From Acanthosepion lycidas (taxonomy: Eukaryota > Mollusca > Cephalopoda > Sepiida > Sepiidae): a stretch of 64,000 nucleotides of DNA. The stretch is from contig OZ010613.1 in NCBI GenBank assembly GCA_963932145.1, positions 43,461,719 to 43,525,718 of the forward strand, in the 5' to 3' direction. The position numbers were made by a program, and so were the translations under genes. The notes under the pieces were generated by a model. It saw only the letters and a program-made list of their open reading frames with translations. It did no database searches and was not told the origin of the DNA. Positions within the stretch are counted from its first letter, which is position 1, and every line of letters starts with the position of its first letter. Below, piece by piece: positions 41,641 to 51,914 of the stretch.

Positions 41641-42190
41641 GGATGATCAAATCAAGATAAACCTTTTCAAGGTGATATTCTATGAGTCTATACAACGATT
41701 TGTTTCATTTTTAATTAGTTTCCTGATTTCATTGTCGATTCTTTCTATCACTGAATTTGTTATGTTCCGTGCTAAGGGAATAAATACTTATCAACAGATG
41801 GATAATAGAAGAAAGGTCTATTGTACACAACCAATACAATATGAAATACGGTACACACAGGTCAATCTAGTAGTGAGTGCCACTAATTGGAAGGTAGGAC
41901 GTGCTTGCGTCGTGTCGCTCTTCCCGCAACTCTCTCCTAGACAGTTGACTTGATAGGTACTTACTACCTATAGTGTAATCATTCATGGGGGTGACTGGTT
42001 ATTCCATTACATCAGAATTGTTGTTCATGGTCACAATCCGCACTCCTTGTCAGAATAGTTTTTCATCAGTATATGACCACACCAGTAAAGGCTTCATCTT
42101 CTCGTCCATTAGAAACAGTCTTCGAAAATCCTAATCCACTTAATGCATCGATCTAATAAAGGAACTTTATCGGCCCACAAAATCTTACAT
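41641..42190. other. Unannotated spacer
   Basis: A 104-codon plus-strand open frame (41639-41953) has a hydrophobic start but no recognised family. Probably chance. Confidence 0.35.
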
Positions 42191-42645
42191 GTCTGGCGAG
42201 GAGCCCAATACGAAAACAGTTCAAAGCTCATCAGGAGTTCAACAAGGAGGACATAAAAGCACTGGTCTATTTAATTTTTTTTACACTATGCCCTGCAAAT
42301 ATACAAAGACAGATGGACCCTGACCATTTAAGGATTCCATATCACATCCCAAACGAATCTACCAATACTAAACAATGATCCTGCTGTCTCTCCCGAGGCC
42401 AATATACTGATGAGGGGGGGATATGCTGATGACATAGGTATTCATAGTTGAGGTAAGAATGAACTTAAAAAAAATCAACATGTTCTATCAAGTGTTCTAA
42501 GAAATAGGAATCAAGATAAACATTTCGAAAACAGAAATTATGATTTGGGATTAGAATGAGAGAAACGATGGCACCTACACTGAATAACTCATAAAAGAAA
42601 TTTGGATGTGGATTTAGTAAATACCAAACATGTTAAATAAACAGG
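42190..42645 (+). mobile_element. LINE-L reverse transcriptase fragment
   Basis: GGYADDIGIHS near 42418 corresponds to the catalytic YADD. Then, after frame changes, KNELKK and EIGIKINISKTEIMIWD (about 42505-42560), the family's 'G-L-x-IN-x-x-KTE-x-M' segment. Frameshifted pseudogene. Confidence 0.75.
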
Positions 42646-43055
42646 TGTATGGATCAGTTATAACAAATTTAGAATAGAAGATAAGGAAATTGAACAGATA
42701 ATAGGCTGCACAAGAGGTAGTTTAAACTGTAAAATGATGAGACCATGCCTTGATGTATGGATCAGTTATAACAAATTTAGTATAGAAGATAAGGAAATTG
42801 AACAGAGAATAGGCTGCACTAGAGGTAGTTTGAACTGTAAAATAATGAGACCTTAGCTTGATGTATGGATCAGTTATAACAAATTTAGTATAGAAGATAA
42901 GGAAATTAAACAGAGAATAGGTAGCACTAGAGGTAGTTTCAACTGTAAAATGATGAGATCTTGGCTTGATGTATGGATCAGTTATAACATATTTAGTATA
43001 GAAGATAAGGAAATTGAACATAGAATAGGTTACGCTAGAAGTAGTTTCGTTCAAC
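42642..43055 (+). repeat. 108-bp tandem repeat inside LINE-L coding sequence
   Basis: 'tgtatggatcagttataaca' occurs at 42646, 42754, 42862 and 42970, exactly 108 bases (36 codons) apart. On plus each unit reads VWISYNKFSIEDKEIEQRIG then a Cys/Arg-rich part, the segment that normally follows the catalytic region once in this LINE type. Units are about 93-95% alike, so the expansion is recent. In unit 2 a stop ends the frame. Confidence 0.88.
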
Positions 43056-43485
43056 ACCACAAATTGCCACAAAACCTGAAAAAGTCATGTTCTTAAATAG
43101 CTTCGTCAGATTGAGACTTTCATTTAGATGCTATGCATGGCGATAAACCCGAACGAATGAAGCTTGTATGTCTGAAACAGGACCATACCTCTTCGAAACT
43201 TGTGAACTGGCGCTACAGAATCCCTAAGAACTCTAGCAAATAAAAGAAACATCACTTGAAGACTTTCAATAGCGGCAACAACTGGAATGTATAGCACGTC
43301 TAACTCGAAGAGAAAATATGACATAATCAAGATGTTGATGTTCAACACTACTTCAAACAAACGTTAGGAAGAAAACTCTCATCAATACTGGAAAGTGCAA
43401 TAACAGCTACTGGACTTGAGAAACCTATTGTTTTAAGAAAAATATTTTATAAACTTCAACCGGCAGTAGTACTGGCTGCTCGGTC
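43056..43485 (+). mobile_element. LINE-L distal part
   Basis: Encodes DVQHYFKQTLGRKLSSILES and AITATGLEKPIVLRK (about 43325-43440). The same segment, in degraded form, is found at 25.1, 25.6 and 26.5 kb. Function of this C-terminal part unknown. Confidence 0.6.
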
Positions 43486-43529
43486 AATGAATGCCAAATG
43501 TTTCCTTATAATATTACAATTAGCATTTT

Positions 43530-43830
43530 TATATCGAGCTCAATCCCTATATATTCAAATCTATCTCAGTCTCTTCATATCTGCCAGTTATCAAGCTATT
43601 CCACATTCTTTTCATATCACTCGATATATCTCAGTCTGTTCATCTCGAAATCAGCTCATTATCTATTTCTCACAATTTGTTCATTATCTATCTCAGTCTG
43701 TCCGTCTCGAAATTAGCACATTATCTATAGAAATCTCTTCATATCTAAATTGGCTCATTATCTATTTCTCGCAATTTGTTCAAAATCTATCTATCTATCT
43801 CAGTCTGTTCATCAATCATGTATGCTTTTG
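43530..43830. repeat. Degenerate (CTAT)n/CTCAGTCTGTTCAT repeat
   Basis: 'tctatctcagtctgttcat' variants recur about eight times with irregular spacing, a decayed minisatellite. Confidence 0.7.
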
Positions 43831-43849
43831 TTGATCTAACAATGGAATT

Positions 43850-44612
43850 AATTAATTAATCTACATTTTAAAAAACCTGGACATTACTTAATAAATTATT
43901 GCAGGACGTCGGCTGAGAGTTGACTTTACTTCAAAAACTAACACCTTTTTCCTTTTTTATCATTTCGCTGTCATCAGCCCCGCCTTCAGTCACAATGAAG
44001 TCAATTTAATATGAAACGGATGTCTCATTGGCGCCGTATTTAGCAAATGTGTATTGAGTCAGAAACAGCCTAACAAAGTGCTTTATGGTGCATGTATAGT
44101 AATCGATGTGTCAGATCTTGATTTGACCGATCTTTTTCTCTCAAGACACGACGGCCATGCTCTCCTTGTTCAAGTCCTTTGATCATTCATACCTTTCAGT
44201 CTCAGATTGGTGCGATTCAGTTTTCGATCGACTAGTCTCTTAAATGCTAGCCCCGATATGAACCGCTAAATACCATCTTTACTCGAGCACAGTGCGAGCT
44301 TTTATGATCAGTTCTTTTTCGCAAATAAATAAGGGGTCGCACTATACACTGGTAACTTTCTGAAGAGGATAAAAACCATGAATTTTTGGTGACCGGTTGC
44401 ACTTAGACACGGGTACAAAATTCTGGAAGAGTTACAATTCATACAAAAGAAATCAGTGGTCACTATACATAAAGTCGGTTTATCTACGGGTATATACGGC
44501 AGATATTATCATGAAATTAACAGTGAAATTTCATTTCTTTAGTGATAACAACAGTAAAGAGTCACCTGTATCGCATTCCAACGAAGCATATTTGACTCGG
44601 ATTTAAAAAATT
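43850..44612. other. Unannotated spacer
   Basis: No recognised gene or repeat. Confidence 0.4.
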
Positions 44613-44620
44613 AGTCCGAC

Positions 44621-44872
44621 GAGGAGGCACGGTGGATAGCGACTCGGTTTAAGGAATCGGAGAGCCGAGTTCGAATTCCAGCTGAATCCATTATATTCAC
44701 TTACGTACTAATACCCTTGGGCAAGGTATGAATCCTCTTCTCCCCCAACTCTGGGTAAATAACAGGACAGACCGGGTTCTATAGCTTAGACGGCAACTGG
44801 TCTACTACAGAAAGAAATGGCAACCTACTGTGGGGAAAAAATCTCCCTCGTCAGTCATATATCAATGCACTC
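44621..44872 (+). mobile_element. SINE-A, nearly complete
   Basis: The head has 'ggcacggtggatagcgactcgg' (box A), and 'gagttcgaattccagc' (box B) at about 44667. The body has 'gggtaaataacaggacag', 'ggcaactggtctactacag' and 'ggcaacctactgtgg', and the end is 'gtcagtcatatatcaatg'. Best plus-strand reference copy of the family. Confidence 0.88.
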
Positions 44873-44879
44873 ATATCTC

Positions 44880-45250
44880 ACTTAGTTTGGGACTCTTAAC
44901 GAGGAAAAGAAACTTGGAGAATTTGACACTCACAGGATATACTGAAGACAAGAGGAGCAAAAGAAAGCATCGAGTAACCTCCTTAACGAACTTGTGAAAA
45001 TGAACAGCAGAACAGATACTGGTGGGGGGGCATTTAGTAAGAGGGCATGCATTGCTTAGAGCTACAAAGGATAGGAATTTGTGAAGAGCCATAATCAACC
45101 TATTTAACGAGCTTGTGCTAATGGATGGCAGAACAGTGACTGGGAGATATAGTAAAGAGACAAACATTTCCTCGATCTACAAAGGATAAAATGTTGTGGA
45201 GAGCCATGATTACTCACGTCTTGAAGGGATACGATTCATAAAGAAAAAAA
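44880..45250 (+). mobile_element. LINE-K C-terminal fragment with internal duplication
   Basis: 'LENLTLTGYTEDKRSKRKH' at about 44915, then two successive versions of the 'LVGGHLVRGHALLRATKDR' segment (45030 and 45150), each followed by a 'RAMI'-type end. Pseudogene. Confidence 0.7.
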
Positions 45251-45289
45251 GAAGATTATAGGCGGAAATGAAATAAACATGAACTACGC

Positions 45290-46275
45290 ATGTCACAGGC
45301 AAATTCAGAAGAAAAACTAAAAGAATCATTAGACAAGGTAGTTTATGAATGGAAGGAGGAAGAGATTCAACATTAATTGTAAGAAGACGAAATGCATGGT
45401 TATCAGCAAAAGGGACAAACCAAAGTGCGAGTTACACATCGGGGACGTCGAAATCAAGCAAGTGCGAAAATTCAACTACAGTAATTCCCCGTGTGTAATA
45501 CGCCTTCATCCATAATACGCACACCTAAAATTGTGCTGAAAGTGTAGAAAAATGCTACTCACGCATAATACGCACCTGTTGTTTGGTAATCAAACCCTAT
45601 AAGTTGTACCTCTCCAATTTCATTACTTTAGTGTTTCCTACTCTTATTTTTAAAAAACTGATTTTAAACATAGAATAATATTATTCTAATTTAGTTTTAT
45701 GATAATGCTTACTTTATTTTACGGCAATTTTTTTAAAGATTTTCTGAAGCTGTGCATAATACGCACCCCTGATTTTGCTCATTATTTTTTAGAAAAAAAA
45801 TGCGTATTATACATGGGGAATTACGTTATTTGGGGAGTATCGTTACATGCGACAAAAAGTATGAAATAAAAAATGCAATGCATAGGTGTAAACAAAATGA
45901 ACTACCCAAGATGTGCGTTACACATGGGGGGGGTGGACGTAGAAATCAAAGTGAGAAAATTCAACTATTCAGGGGAGTGTTGTAACACGCAACAGAAAAT
46001 ATGATACAGAAATCTGAAAGCGATTAGGAATAGAGAAAGATGCTTTTCTGAAGCTGAGCAAAGTAAGAAAATAAAATGTATAGTTACAAGCAAAAGGGGA
46101 AGAATAAATTATGAATTACGCATCGGGGACATCGAAATCGAGCAAGTACAAAAATTCAACAATCTGGGGAGTGTCGTAACACTCGATAGAATAGATGAAA
46201 TAGAAATCTGAAAGCGCTTACGAAGAGAGGAATATGTTTTCCAGAAACCGCGCAAGGTAAGAAAAAGACATGTTT
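45290..46275 (+). mobile_element. LINE-K reverse transcriptase segment, tandemly repeated, with nested insertion
   Basis: Three versions of the same roughly 200-base coding segment: FNINCKKTKCMVISKRDKPK (45368-45425), a second starting 45895 and a third at 46075-46260 ('KCIVTSKRGRINYELRIGD'-like). Each holds the 'INxKKTKxMVISK' block that follows the catalytic region. The first is split by the element at 45479-45826. Confidence 0.7.
45479..45826. mobile_element. pogo/Tigger-like non-autonomous element
   Basis: 348 bp with 25-bp inverted ends (CAGTAATTCCCCGTGTGTAA at the left; right end read backwards ACGTAATTCCCCATGTATAA). It is flanked by TA at 45477-45478 and 45827-45828. Removing it restores 'ttcaac-ta-tttggggag', the sequence of the neighbouring LINE units, so the insertion is exact. 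CAG-type ends plus TA duplication point to the pogo branch of Tc1/mariner. No coding sequence. Confidence 0.85.
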
Positions 46276-46395
46276 ACGAGAGCGCAGAGAATTGCTTTAC
46301 GGTGGTTACCTATTTTTCATGTTTCTGTATATATCCGTATTGTTACTCATAATGCTGGGCCGTTCTTGAGTTCATTCATAAATCTTAGCAGTGGG

Positions 46396-46795
46396 TACTT
46401 CAACGTGGTGTAATGATTAGCAAACTTGTCCAGCGAGATCAGTTACGACTGGATAGTGAGTTCCATCCTCACTGAGTGCCCCATACTTTCGGCCTTGTGC
46501 CACACCTAAGCTACGCTTAGAAAAACTTCAAACGTAGTGTAATGACTAACAAGCGTGCCTTGCGAGATCAGTTAAGACAGAATAGTAAGTTCGATCCACA
46601 CTGGGTGACTCCATACTTTCAGCCTTGTGCCACATCTAAGCTCCGCTTAGGAAATCATTAAGGCACTTCGACGTGTTGTAATCATTAGCCAGCTTGCTTT
46701 GCGAGATCAATTACGACTGAATAATGAGTTCGATCCTTACTGGGTGCCTCATAATTTCGGCCTTGTGACACATCAAAGCTACGCTTAGAAAATGA
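46396..46795 (+). mobile_element. SINE-C tandem trimer
   Basis: Three head-to-tail units starting at about 46399, 46527 and 46666. Each has a tRNA-like box A (gtggtgtaatgattag), a box B (gagttcgatcctcactggg type) about 50 bases later, and a tail 'ttcggccttgtgccaca..taagct.cgcttagaaa'. A single copy is at 50876-51004. The heads are not intact tRNAs: the anticodon arm cannot be folded convincingly. Confidence 0.75.
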
Positions 46796-47126
46796 CCATG
46801 AACCGTGATCGTTCTATTTCTATCGAGTTAAACGCAACCAGCTTGTGAACATGGCTTTCCACAACATCCTATCCTTTGTAGCTGTAAAACTGAAGGTGGC
46901 TTTTTCTCATCTTTTCAAAATTTCTTCAGTGTTTCCTTTCAATGAAAGAATCAGAATTTCAGATTAATTCTTCAGCTTTTTCGCGCCTTTTCTAAAATTC
47001 AGTTAATCTCTTCCTCTGTAAATAAGTTCGCCATTTAAAGGATTAGCACTGAAGTTAATTGAATCGTACTGTGGAGACGTAACTTCCAAATAAATCTGTA
47101 TCAAGTACGAGCATGTATTGTATTAT

Positions 47127-47290
47127 TTACCCTGGTCTTCCCACTGAGACTGGATGTGACGCAAAGTCGGGTTTAACGTGGTGAAAAACTGAGCCCCACT
47201 GGCACCGGTATGACTATTGATCCCCTCTTTAGTGAAATGGGGTGGCAGCATCGGGTAGCTGTTTTACGGGACTGGGCATCTCACAGTATT
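47127..47290 (+). repeat. Diverged unit of the 240-bp repeat
   Basis: 'cttcccactgagactggatg', 'gacgcaaagtc' and 'catcgggt' match the array at 22.8-23.5 kb. Confidence 0.55.
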
Positions 47291-47299
47291 TATTTTTCC

Positions 47300-47410
47300 T
47301 CAGTTGTGTCTCAGTCCGGAAATGATGGAAGGTAAAAACGGTCCTCTCCGATGATTAAGAGAGACAGTAGTTTCACTGCTGCAAATACAACAGCTGTATT
47401 GCCATAAAAA
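47300..47410 (-). mobile_element. LINE-J small fragment
   Basis: The minus strand reads VSLNHRRGPFLPSIIS, the LINE-J segment lying between YADD and the C-terminal region. Confidence 0.55.
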
Positions 47411-47549
47411 AAACAAAAAACAAAAAAACAAAAAAAACAGCCTTTTCCGGGTGATAACCTTGGAATCAGGTATAATGGAGGATATCGTTAACATTTATCT
47501 TAAGCGTTTCAGCTGTATCAGATTTAATTGATTTTCTGTTACCGAAAAT

Positions 47550-47890
47550 GGACATGCTGGATGAAAATGGAGCATTGTCATGTCATCAACACATTGGCTT
47601 TTTTAATCGTAGAGAGGGTCCGAATGCAGAAGCCATATTGAATCTCCTCCACAACGGTCTATCAACGGCAGCCATTAGCAATTCTGGTATAGTCATGCTT
47701 GACAATTGTTTGACAGTGTCCAACAAATTTTTGCGTTGAGGTCCTCTCCTACGTCCACCTTCAACGGTGACTTGCATGATGATCTTACACAGGCTGCTGT
47801 GTCTTGCAACGTTTCCAAACCACACCATTTTTCTCTGTTTGATAGTGGCGAGAAGAGGTTCCGGGTAGCCGACAAGACTTTCAACAACAC
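47550..47890 (-). mobile_element. LINE C-terminal fragment (GRRRG type)
   Basis: Minus strand: MVWFGNVARHSSLCKIIMQV, TVEGGRRRGPQRKN and LLMAAVDRPLWRR, the typical carboxy-terminal end of a LINE protein family common in marine invertebrates and fish. Open for 80 codons with little decay, 5' truncated. Confidence 0.8.
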
Positions 47891-47922
47891 AAACGCATTG
47901 TTTTTATGTTCCCAATCATATA

Positions 47923-48226
47923 CAGTCTGTTATGTGTCATGCGTGATACACGCTTAGGCGATCATGTATCTTTCAATACATGACTGACGAGGCAGATTTT
48001 TTTCCGCAGTAGGTTGCCATTTCTTTCTGCGGTAGACCAGTTGCCATCCAAGGCTATAGAAACCGGTCTTTCCTGCTATTTACCCATAGTGGGAGGAGAA
48101 GAAGAGGATTCATAACTTGCTCAACGGTATTAGCACGTAAGTGAATGTAATGGATTTGACTAGAATTCGAACTCGGCTCTCCGATTCCTCACTTCGAGCC
48201 GCTATCCATTACTCCAACGTGCCGTG
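47923..48226 (-). mobile_element. SINE-A, full copy with 10-bp target-site duplication
   Basis: The duplication caatcatata is at 47913-47922 and 48227-48236. On minus the head has 'tggatagcggctcgaag' and gttcgaattc (box B), and the end has 'gcgtgtatcacgcatgacac'. The exact duplication indicates a fairly young insertion. Confidence 0.88.
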
Positions 48227-48239
48227 CAATCATATAGAC

Positions 48240-48640
48240 TATATATATATACAATAACGGAAAATAAAAGTGCAAAACGCAGAATACCTGTTTCAATTTA
48301 CTCAAGAGAAAACGCACAGGTAATATAAAATAAAATCTTCGAGAAGAAAACAAAAAGGTGATTTTATCTTTCTTTGCGGATTATTCACTTAAAGAAGGCC
48401 ACAGAATGGATTGGTGGAACTGTTGTTAACACATTTCGATTTTAGAAACATTTTAATCGACGTGACCGTTTTGCTGTTAATTTTTATTTTTTTTCAAAAA
48501 TGTTTTGCTGACATTTTTACTATAAAAATCTATTTTTATACTTCCATAATGTTTTGGCTCAGTTTGGGGGTTAACTATTTGCCCATAGCTGAGATCCTGG
48601 TCAGGGTGGACCTAGGAACAACATAAATTAAGAAGTGCTT
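48240..48640. other. Unannotated spacer
   Basis: No recognised gene. The open frame at 48411-48626 is hydrophobic but has no family features. Confidence 0.4.
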
Positions 48641-48644
48641 CCAC

Positions 48645-48945
48645 GTTCCTCAAAACCTATCGATCAGAGACCTTGCTGTTGGATCAATTTTATCATCATA
48701 CCCAGAACGGCCATCTTCTGTCTCCCTGAAACCAGCTCTTTTATTGTCCTTTTTCCTCACTGAAGTCTTTTCATTCTCTTTCACTCTCAGTAATCCCTTT
48801 CGTCCTAGCAGATGAGAAAGCAAGAAGCCGAAATAATTCCACAAGCGAGAAGTGCGAATGAAGAAACTGTTAGCATAGAACTTACGGTTACATCTCCCCA
48901 TTTCAACTGTAAAATGACGAAACCTAGACATAGATTTACTGTGTG
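48645..48945 (-). mobile_element. LINE-J 3' fragment, rearranged
   Basis: The minus strand reads RFRHFTVEMGRCNRKFYANS and FFIRTSRLWNYFGF, then the frame runs into 3'-untranslated sequence ('ctgctaggacgaaagggatt'). Confidence 0.75.
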
Positions 48946-49139
48946 AACATTGTAATCAACCCTGACTGGTGACTGTCAGTTTCACATCTGAGTTTAATAT
49001 CCTTACTATGAAGACAGCACTGAGACGTGAAACGGACAATCACGATGCAGTCTTGATGCCTATATCAACATGTTTATGTCTATAAACATTAATTAAATTT
49101 ATTTTTAAAAATACGACACTTTTCTCTTAACACTATGGC

Positions 49140-49145
<6 letters not shown>

Positions 49146-49192
<47 letters not shown>
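49146..49192. repeat. (TA)n microsatellite
   Basis: TA run of about 23 units. Confidence 0.97.
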
Positions 49193-49196
<4 letters not shown>

Positions 49197-49223
49197 AATG
49201 GATTAAGTCCGACAATTATTCTA

Positions 49224-49303
49224 TTAGGTTGGTGCAAAAATAATGTCGTTTTCTCACATAGTAACATATGTGAGAAAACGAAATTATTTTTGCACCAATC
49301 TAA
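49224..49303. mobile_element. 80-bp palindromic mariner-type MITE
   Basis: Flanked by TA on both sides (49222-49223, 49304-49305). TTAGGTTGGTGCAAAAATAA pairs with its complement at the other end; two or three mismatches in 35-base arms, centre tagtaaca. Same family as 57875-57954. Transcripts would fold into a pre-miRNA-sized hairpin. Confidence 0.9.
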
Positions 49304-49309
49304 TAATAT

Positions 49310-49618
49310 ATTTTCCGTTTATACGTTATTTTTATACATATGATTCATTTAAGTAAATGCTCTGTTTTTTTTTTTAATTAAACAATATTAATTACTTTTA
49401 TCGGCTTGAATATTCAAGAAATTTCGTAGAAAATATGTGCTTCTTCGACAGGAATCGAACCTGTAACAAATGATTGTTCCCTTTGCGGTTATAGGTTAGA
49501 TTCCTACGCAATTTCTCGAAGATTCAGGCCGGTAAATGTAATTAATACTGTTTAATTAAAAAAAACAAAAAAAAGAACAGAGCATTTACTTTAATAAATT
49601 ATATCTATAAAAATGTAT

Positions 49619-49620
<2 letters not shown>
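49310..49620. repeat. Family C foldback, complete
   Basis: The left arm (49345-49430) and right arm (49505-49600) are inverted copies: 'aagtaaatgctctgtt', 'aattaaacaatattaatta' and 'cggcttgaatattcaagaaat' against their complements. The centre holds 'cgacaggaatcgaacctgt', which looks like a tRNA T-arm on the minus strand. The full structure of the family that appears singly at 10.1, 20.4, 34.4, 56.2 and 57.4 kb. Confidence 0.75.

Positions 49621-49696
<76 letters not shown>
49621..49696. repeat. (TA)n(GA)n microsatellite
   Basis: TA run then GA run. Confidence 0.97.
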
Positions 49697-49870
49697 TATC
49701 CTCTTAAGTACGTTTTACTGTCCATATCGGGGTTGCAAATTAGTCACTCATAATTTGAGTTGCAACGACATTAGCATCTGCCGCGTACCATAATGTGCAT
49801 CTGTACATGTGGTGATATTTTTATGGAAAGAGTGTACACAAGCAATTCCCCACAAGCAGCAAATTGGGAG

Positions 49871-50070
49871 ATTTTTTTTTTTTTTTTTTTGCAAACACAT
49901 GATTTTTTGCATTTTACACCAAGCAATGCATTAAAGCCACTAAAACGCAAGGGGTTACTGAGTGTGAGGGAATATGAGTCAAAATACACTATTAAATAGA
50001 GAGAACATTAAAACAATAAAAATTAAGACACTAGATAACGGTTGACATTGCATTTGTGTTAGTAGTGTTA
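49871..50070 (-). mobile_element. LINE-J 3' terminal fragment
   Basis: Minus-strand 3' end only ('aaccccttgcgttttagtgg', then the TGGTG-AAA terminus), adjoining a T run at 49871-49889 that is the plus-strand image of its poly(A) tail. Confidence 0.7.
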
Positions 50071-50100
50071 TATTTGAACGTTTTATCTATATTTTAGTTT

Positions 50101-50104
<4 letters not shown>

Positions 50105-50163
<59 letters not shown>
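50105..50163. repeat. (TA)n microsatellite
   Basis: TA run of about 29 units. Confidence 0.97.
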
Positions 50164-50166
<3 letters not shown>

Positions 50167-50239
50167 ACAAGAGAAAAAAAGATTACGAAAAAAAAGATTT
50201 TCTAAAAAAGTCTAAAAAAAAAAAAAAAAAAAAAAGAAG

Positions 50240-50545
50240 ATTTTTTAATATTACTGGCTTACTTTTACCAAACTTTGAATTATGGCACTTTGTATCCTCC
50301 ACATGTTTTGACTGACCTTTCAACCATTGATGAACATCTATGAATGTTCTCAAATTTAAAAGCCTTGATAAAACCAATGACGTACTTGCTTTTGCATATA
50401 AACACGTGCAACGAAATAAATCTGATGCTGCCTTGATAAAATTCCTCGGAGGACGAAACGCGACGGCTAAGAATAGTTTTCCCTTTTGCCTCTTTTTATT
50501 TATTGTGTTCCTTTACGAATACACCCTATGTGAAAATCATATATA
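50240..50545 (+). repeat. Family D repeat with hammerhead-like motif
   Basis: Close match to 13640-13925. The ribozyme-like part: TTGATAA 50433-50439, TCC/GGA stem, GAAACGCGAC, with stem III no longer a perfect palindrome (ACGCGA). It follows a poly(A) run at 50215-50236. Confidence 0.7.
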
Positions 50546-50875
50546 TATGTGTGTGTGTGTGTGTGTGAAACACGTCGGTGAGGATAGATATAGATAAATA
50601 GACAGATGAATATTTGCTAAATATATCCTAGAGCAGTGAAGATTGAACTCTGAATCATACGAGAGTCAAGCTCCTTAACCATGACTTTAAAATAGATGCT
50701 AAGCGTGGAATGCCGTTAATTACTTCAGTAACACAATGCACAAATCTTTAGCTGGATATTGTCTTTCAGATAAAAATGTCAAATAAAAACCAGTTTTATG
50801 TTCTCTCTTAACTTCCTTATGTTTTAAACATTTCACTTATTTTATCATAAAAAAGTTATATCAATTCAAAATTGG
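50546..50875. other. Short (TG)n and unannotated spacer
   Basis: TG run at 50550-50566. Nothing else recognised. Confidence 0.4.
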
Positions 50876-51004
50876 ACACCTTGACGTGGTGTAATGGTTA
50901 GAAAGTCGTAATTGATCTAGCAAGACAAGCTGAGTAGTGAGTTCGATCCTCACTGGGTGCCCCACACTTTCAACCTTGTGCCACATCTAAGCCGGACTTA
51001 GAAA
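50876..51004 (+). mobile_element. SINE-C, single copy
   Basis: Box A 'gtggtgtaatggttagaaag', box B 'gagttcgatcctcactggg' (50939), tail 'accttgtgccacatctaagc'. Matches the trimer at 46.4-46.8 kb. Confidence 0.8.
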
Positions 51005-51092
51005 ATCACTATATCAATTCAAAATTAACGTTTTTTTTAGGCTGCGTCATAAATTATTTACGTTTTTATTTATCAAACTCTTTCTTCAAAAA

Positions 51093-51490
51093 GTGAATAT
51101 ATATTATATTTTAGTCAATCATATATTAGCCAATTATATTTTAGTCAATAATATTTTAGTCAATTATATATTAGTCAATCATATATTAGTCAATCATATT
51201 TTAGTCAATCATATTTTAGTCAATAATATATTAGTCGATTATATATTAGTCAATTATATATTAGTCAATTATATATTAGTCAATCATATATTAGTCAATC
51301 ATATATTAGTCAATCATATTTTAGTCAATCATATTTTAGTCAATAATATATTAGTCGATTATATATTAGTCAATAATATATTAGTCGATTATATATTAGT
51401 CAATTATATATTAGTCAATCATATATTAGTCAATCATATATTAGTCAATCATATATTAGTCAATTATATATTAGTCAATAATCTATTCAT
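51093..51490 (+). repeat. 15-bp minisatellite
   Basis: About 26 copies of 'ttagtcaatcatata' with variant positions (cat/tat/aat, tat/ttt). The variants recur in blocks (for example 51165-51240 and 51285-51360), showing higher-order duplication. Because 15 is divisible by 3, it leaves an open frame (repeated ILVNH/ILVNY), which is an artefact. Confidence 0.96.
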
Positions 51491-51499
51491 ACATTAGAT

Positions 51500-51890
51500 T
51501 TTGCACGACAGTGGCAGTGAACATAGTGGATTAAAGGAAAAATGTTGTTCGTCTCCATTGATAACTTAGAGCTGCATACAACACAGGGAAGAAAGTTTTA
51601 TCCAATGAAAACCAGATTCAAGAGCACGTTGAAAACTGTGCTACTATAGCACGATATCTACCGAGGCATTTGCGGCCTACCGTAAATGACGATGCATTAA
51701 TTATTGCTGGAAAATGCTCAGGAAAAACGATGACCTGTTTATTGTTTTTTTAAAACAAAAAAATAACATCAAATCAGTTTACAAACATTAAAATCACTAT
51801 CTGATGACTTTTTATTCTTTTGTATAAAAAATTGTTAATGATTTTTATTACGTAACCAGTTCACTGTTGGCTGCTTTTACCCCTAACCCT
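51500..51890. other. Unannotated spacer between minisatellites
   Basis: Nothing recognised. It contains phrases like 'gatatctaccgaggc' that faintly resemble the next minisatellite. Confidence 0.4.
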
Positions 51891-51914
51891 AACATATTTC
51901 ACATTTCCAAAAAT

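Noticed and set aside
42722-43072. Minus-strand 116-codon repetitive protein
   Set aside because: It is the antisense of the 108-bp tandem in the LINE-L coding strand, which reads the expected LINE motifs on plus.
46396-46795. tRNA genes
   Set aside because: Box A and box B are present, but acceptor and anticodon arms do not fold; the repeats with a shared tail identify them as SINE heads.
48945-49130. Family A copy
   Set aside because: A few words ('cagcactgagacgtgaaac') resemble family A, but order and spacing do not match.
51093-51497. 134-codon open frame of repeated ILVNH/ILVNY
   Set aside because: The unit is 15 bp, a multiple of three with no stop, so an open frame is automatic; variants are not synonymous-biased.
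51884-51897. Telomere-like ccctaaccctaac
   Set aside because: Only two units inside ordinary sequence; too short to be a telomeric remnant.
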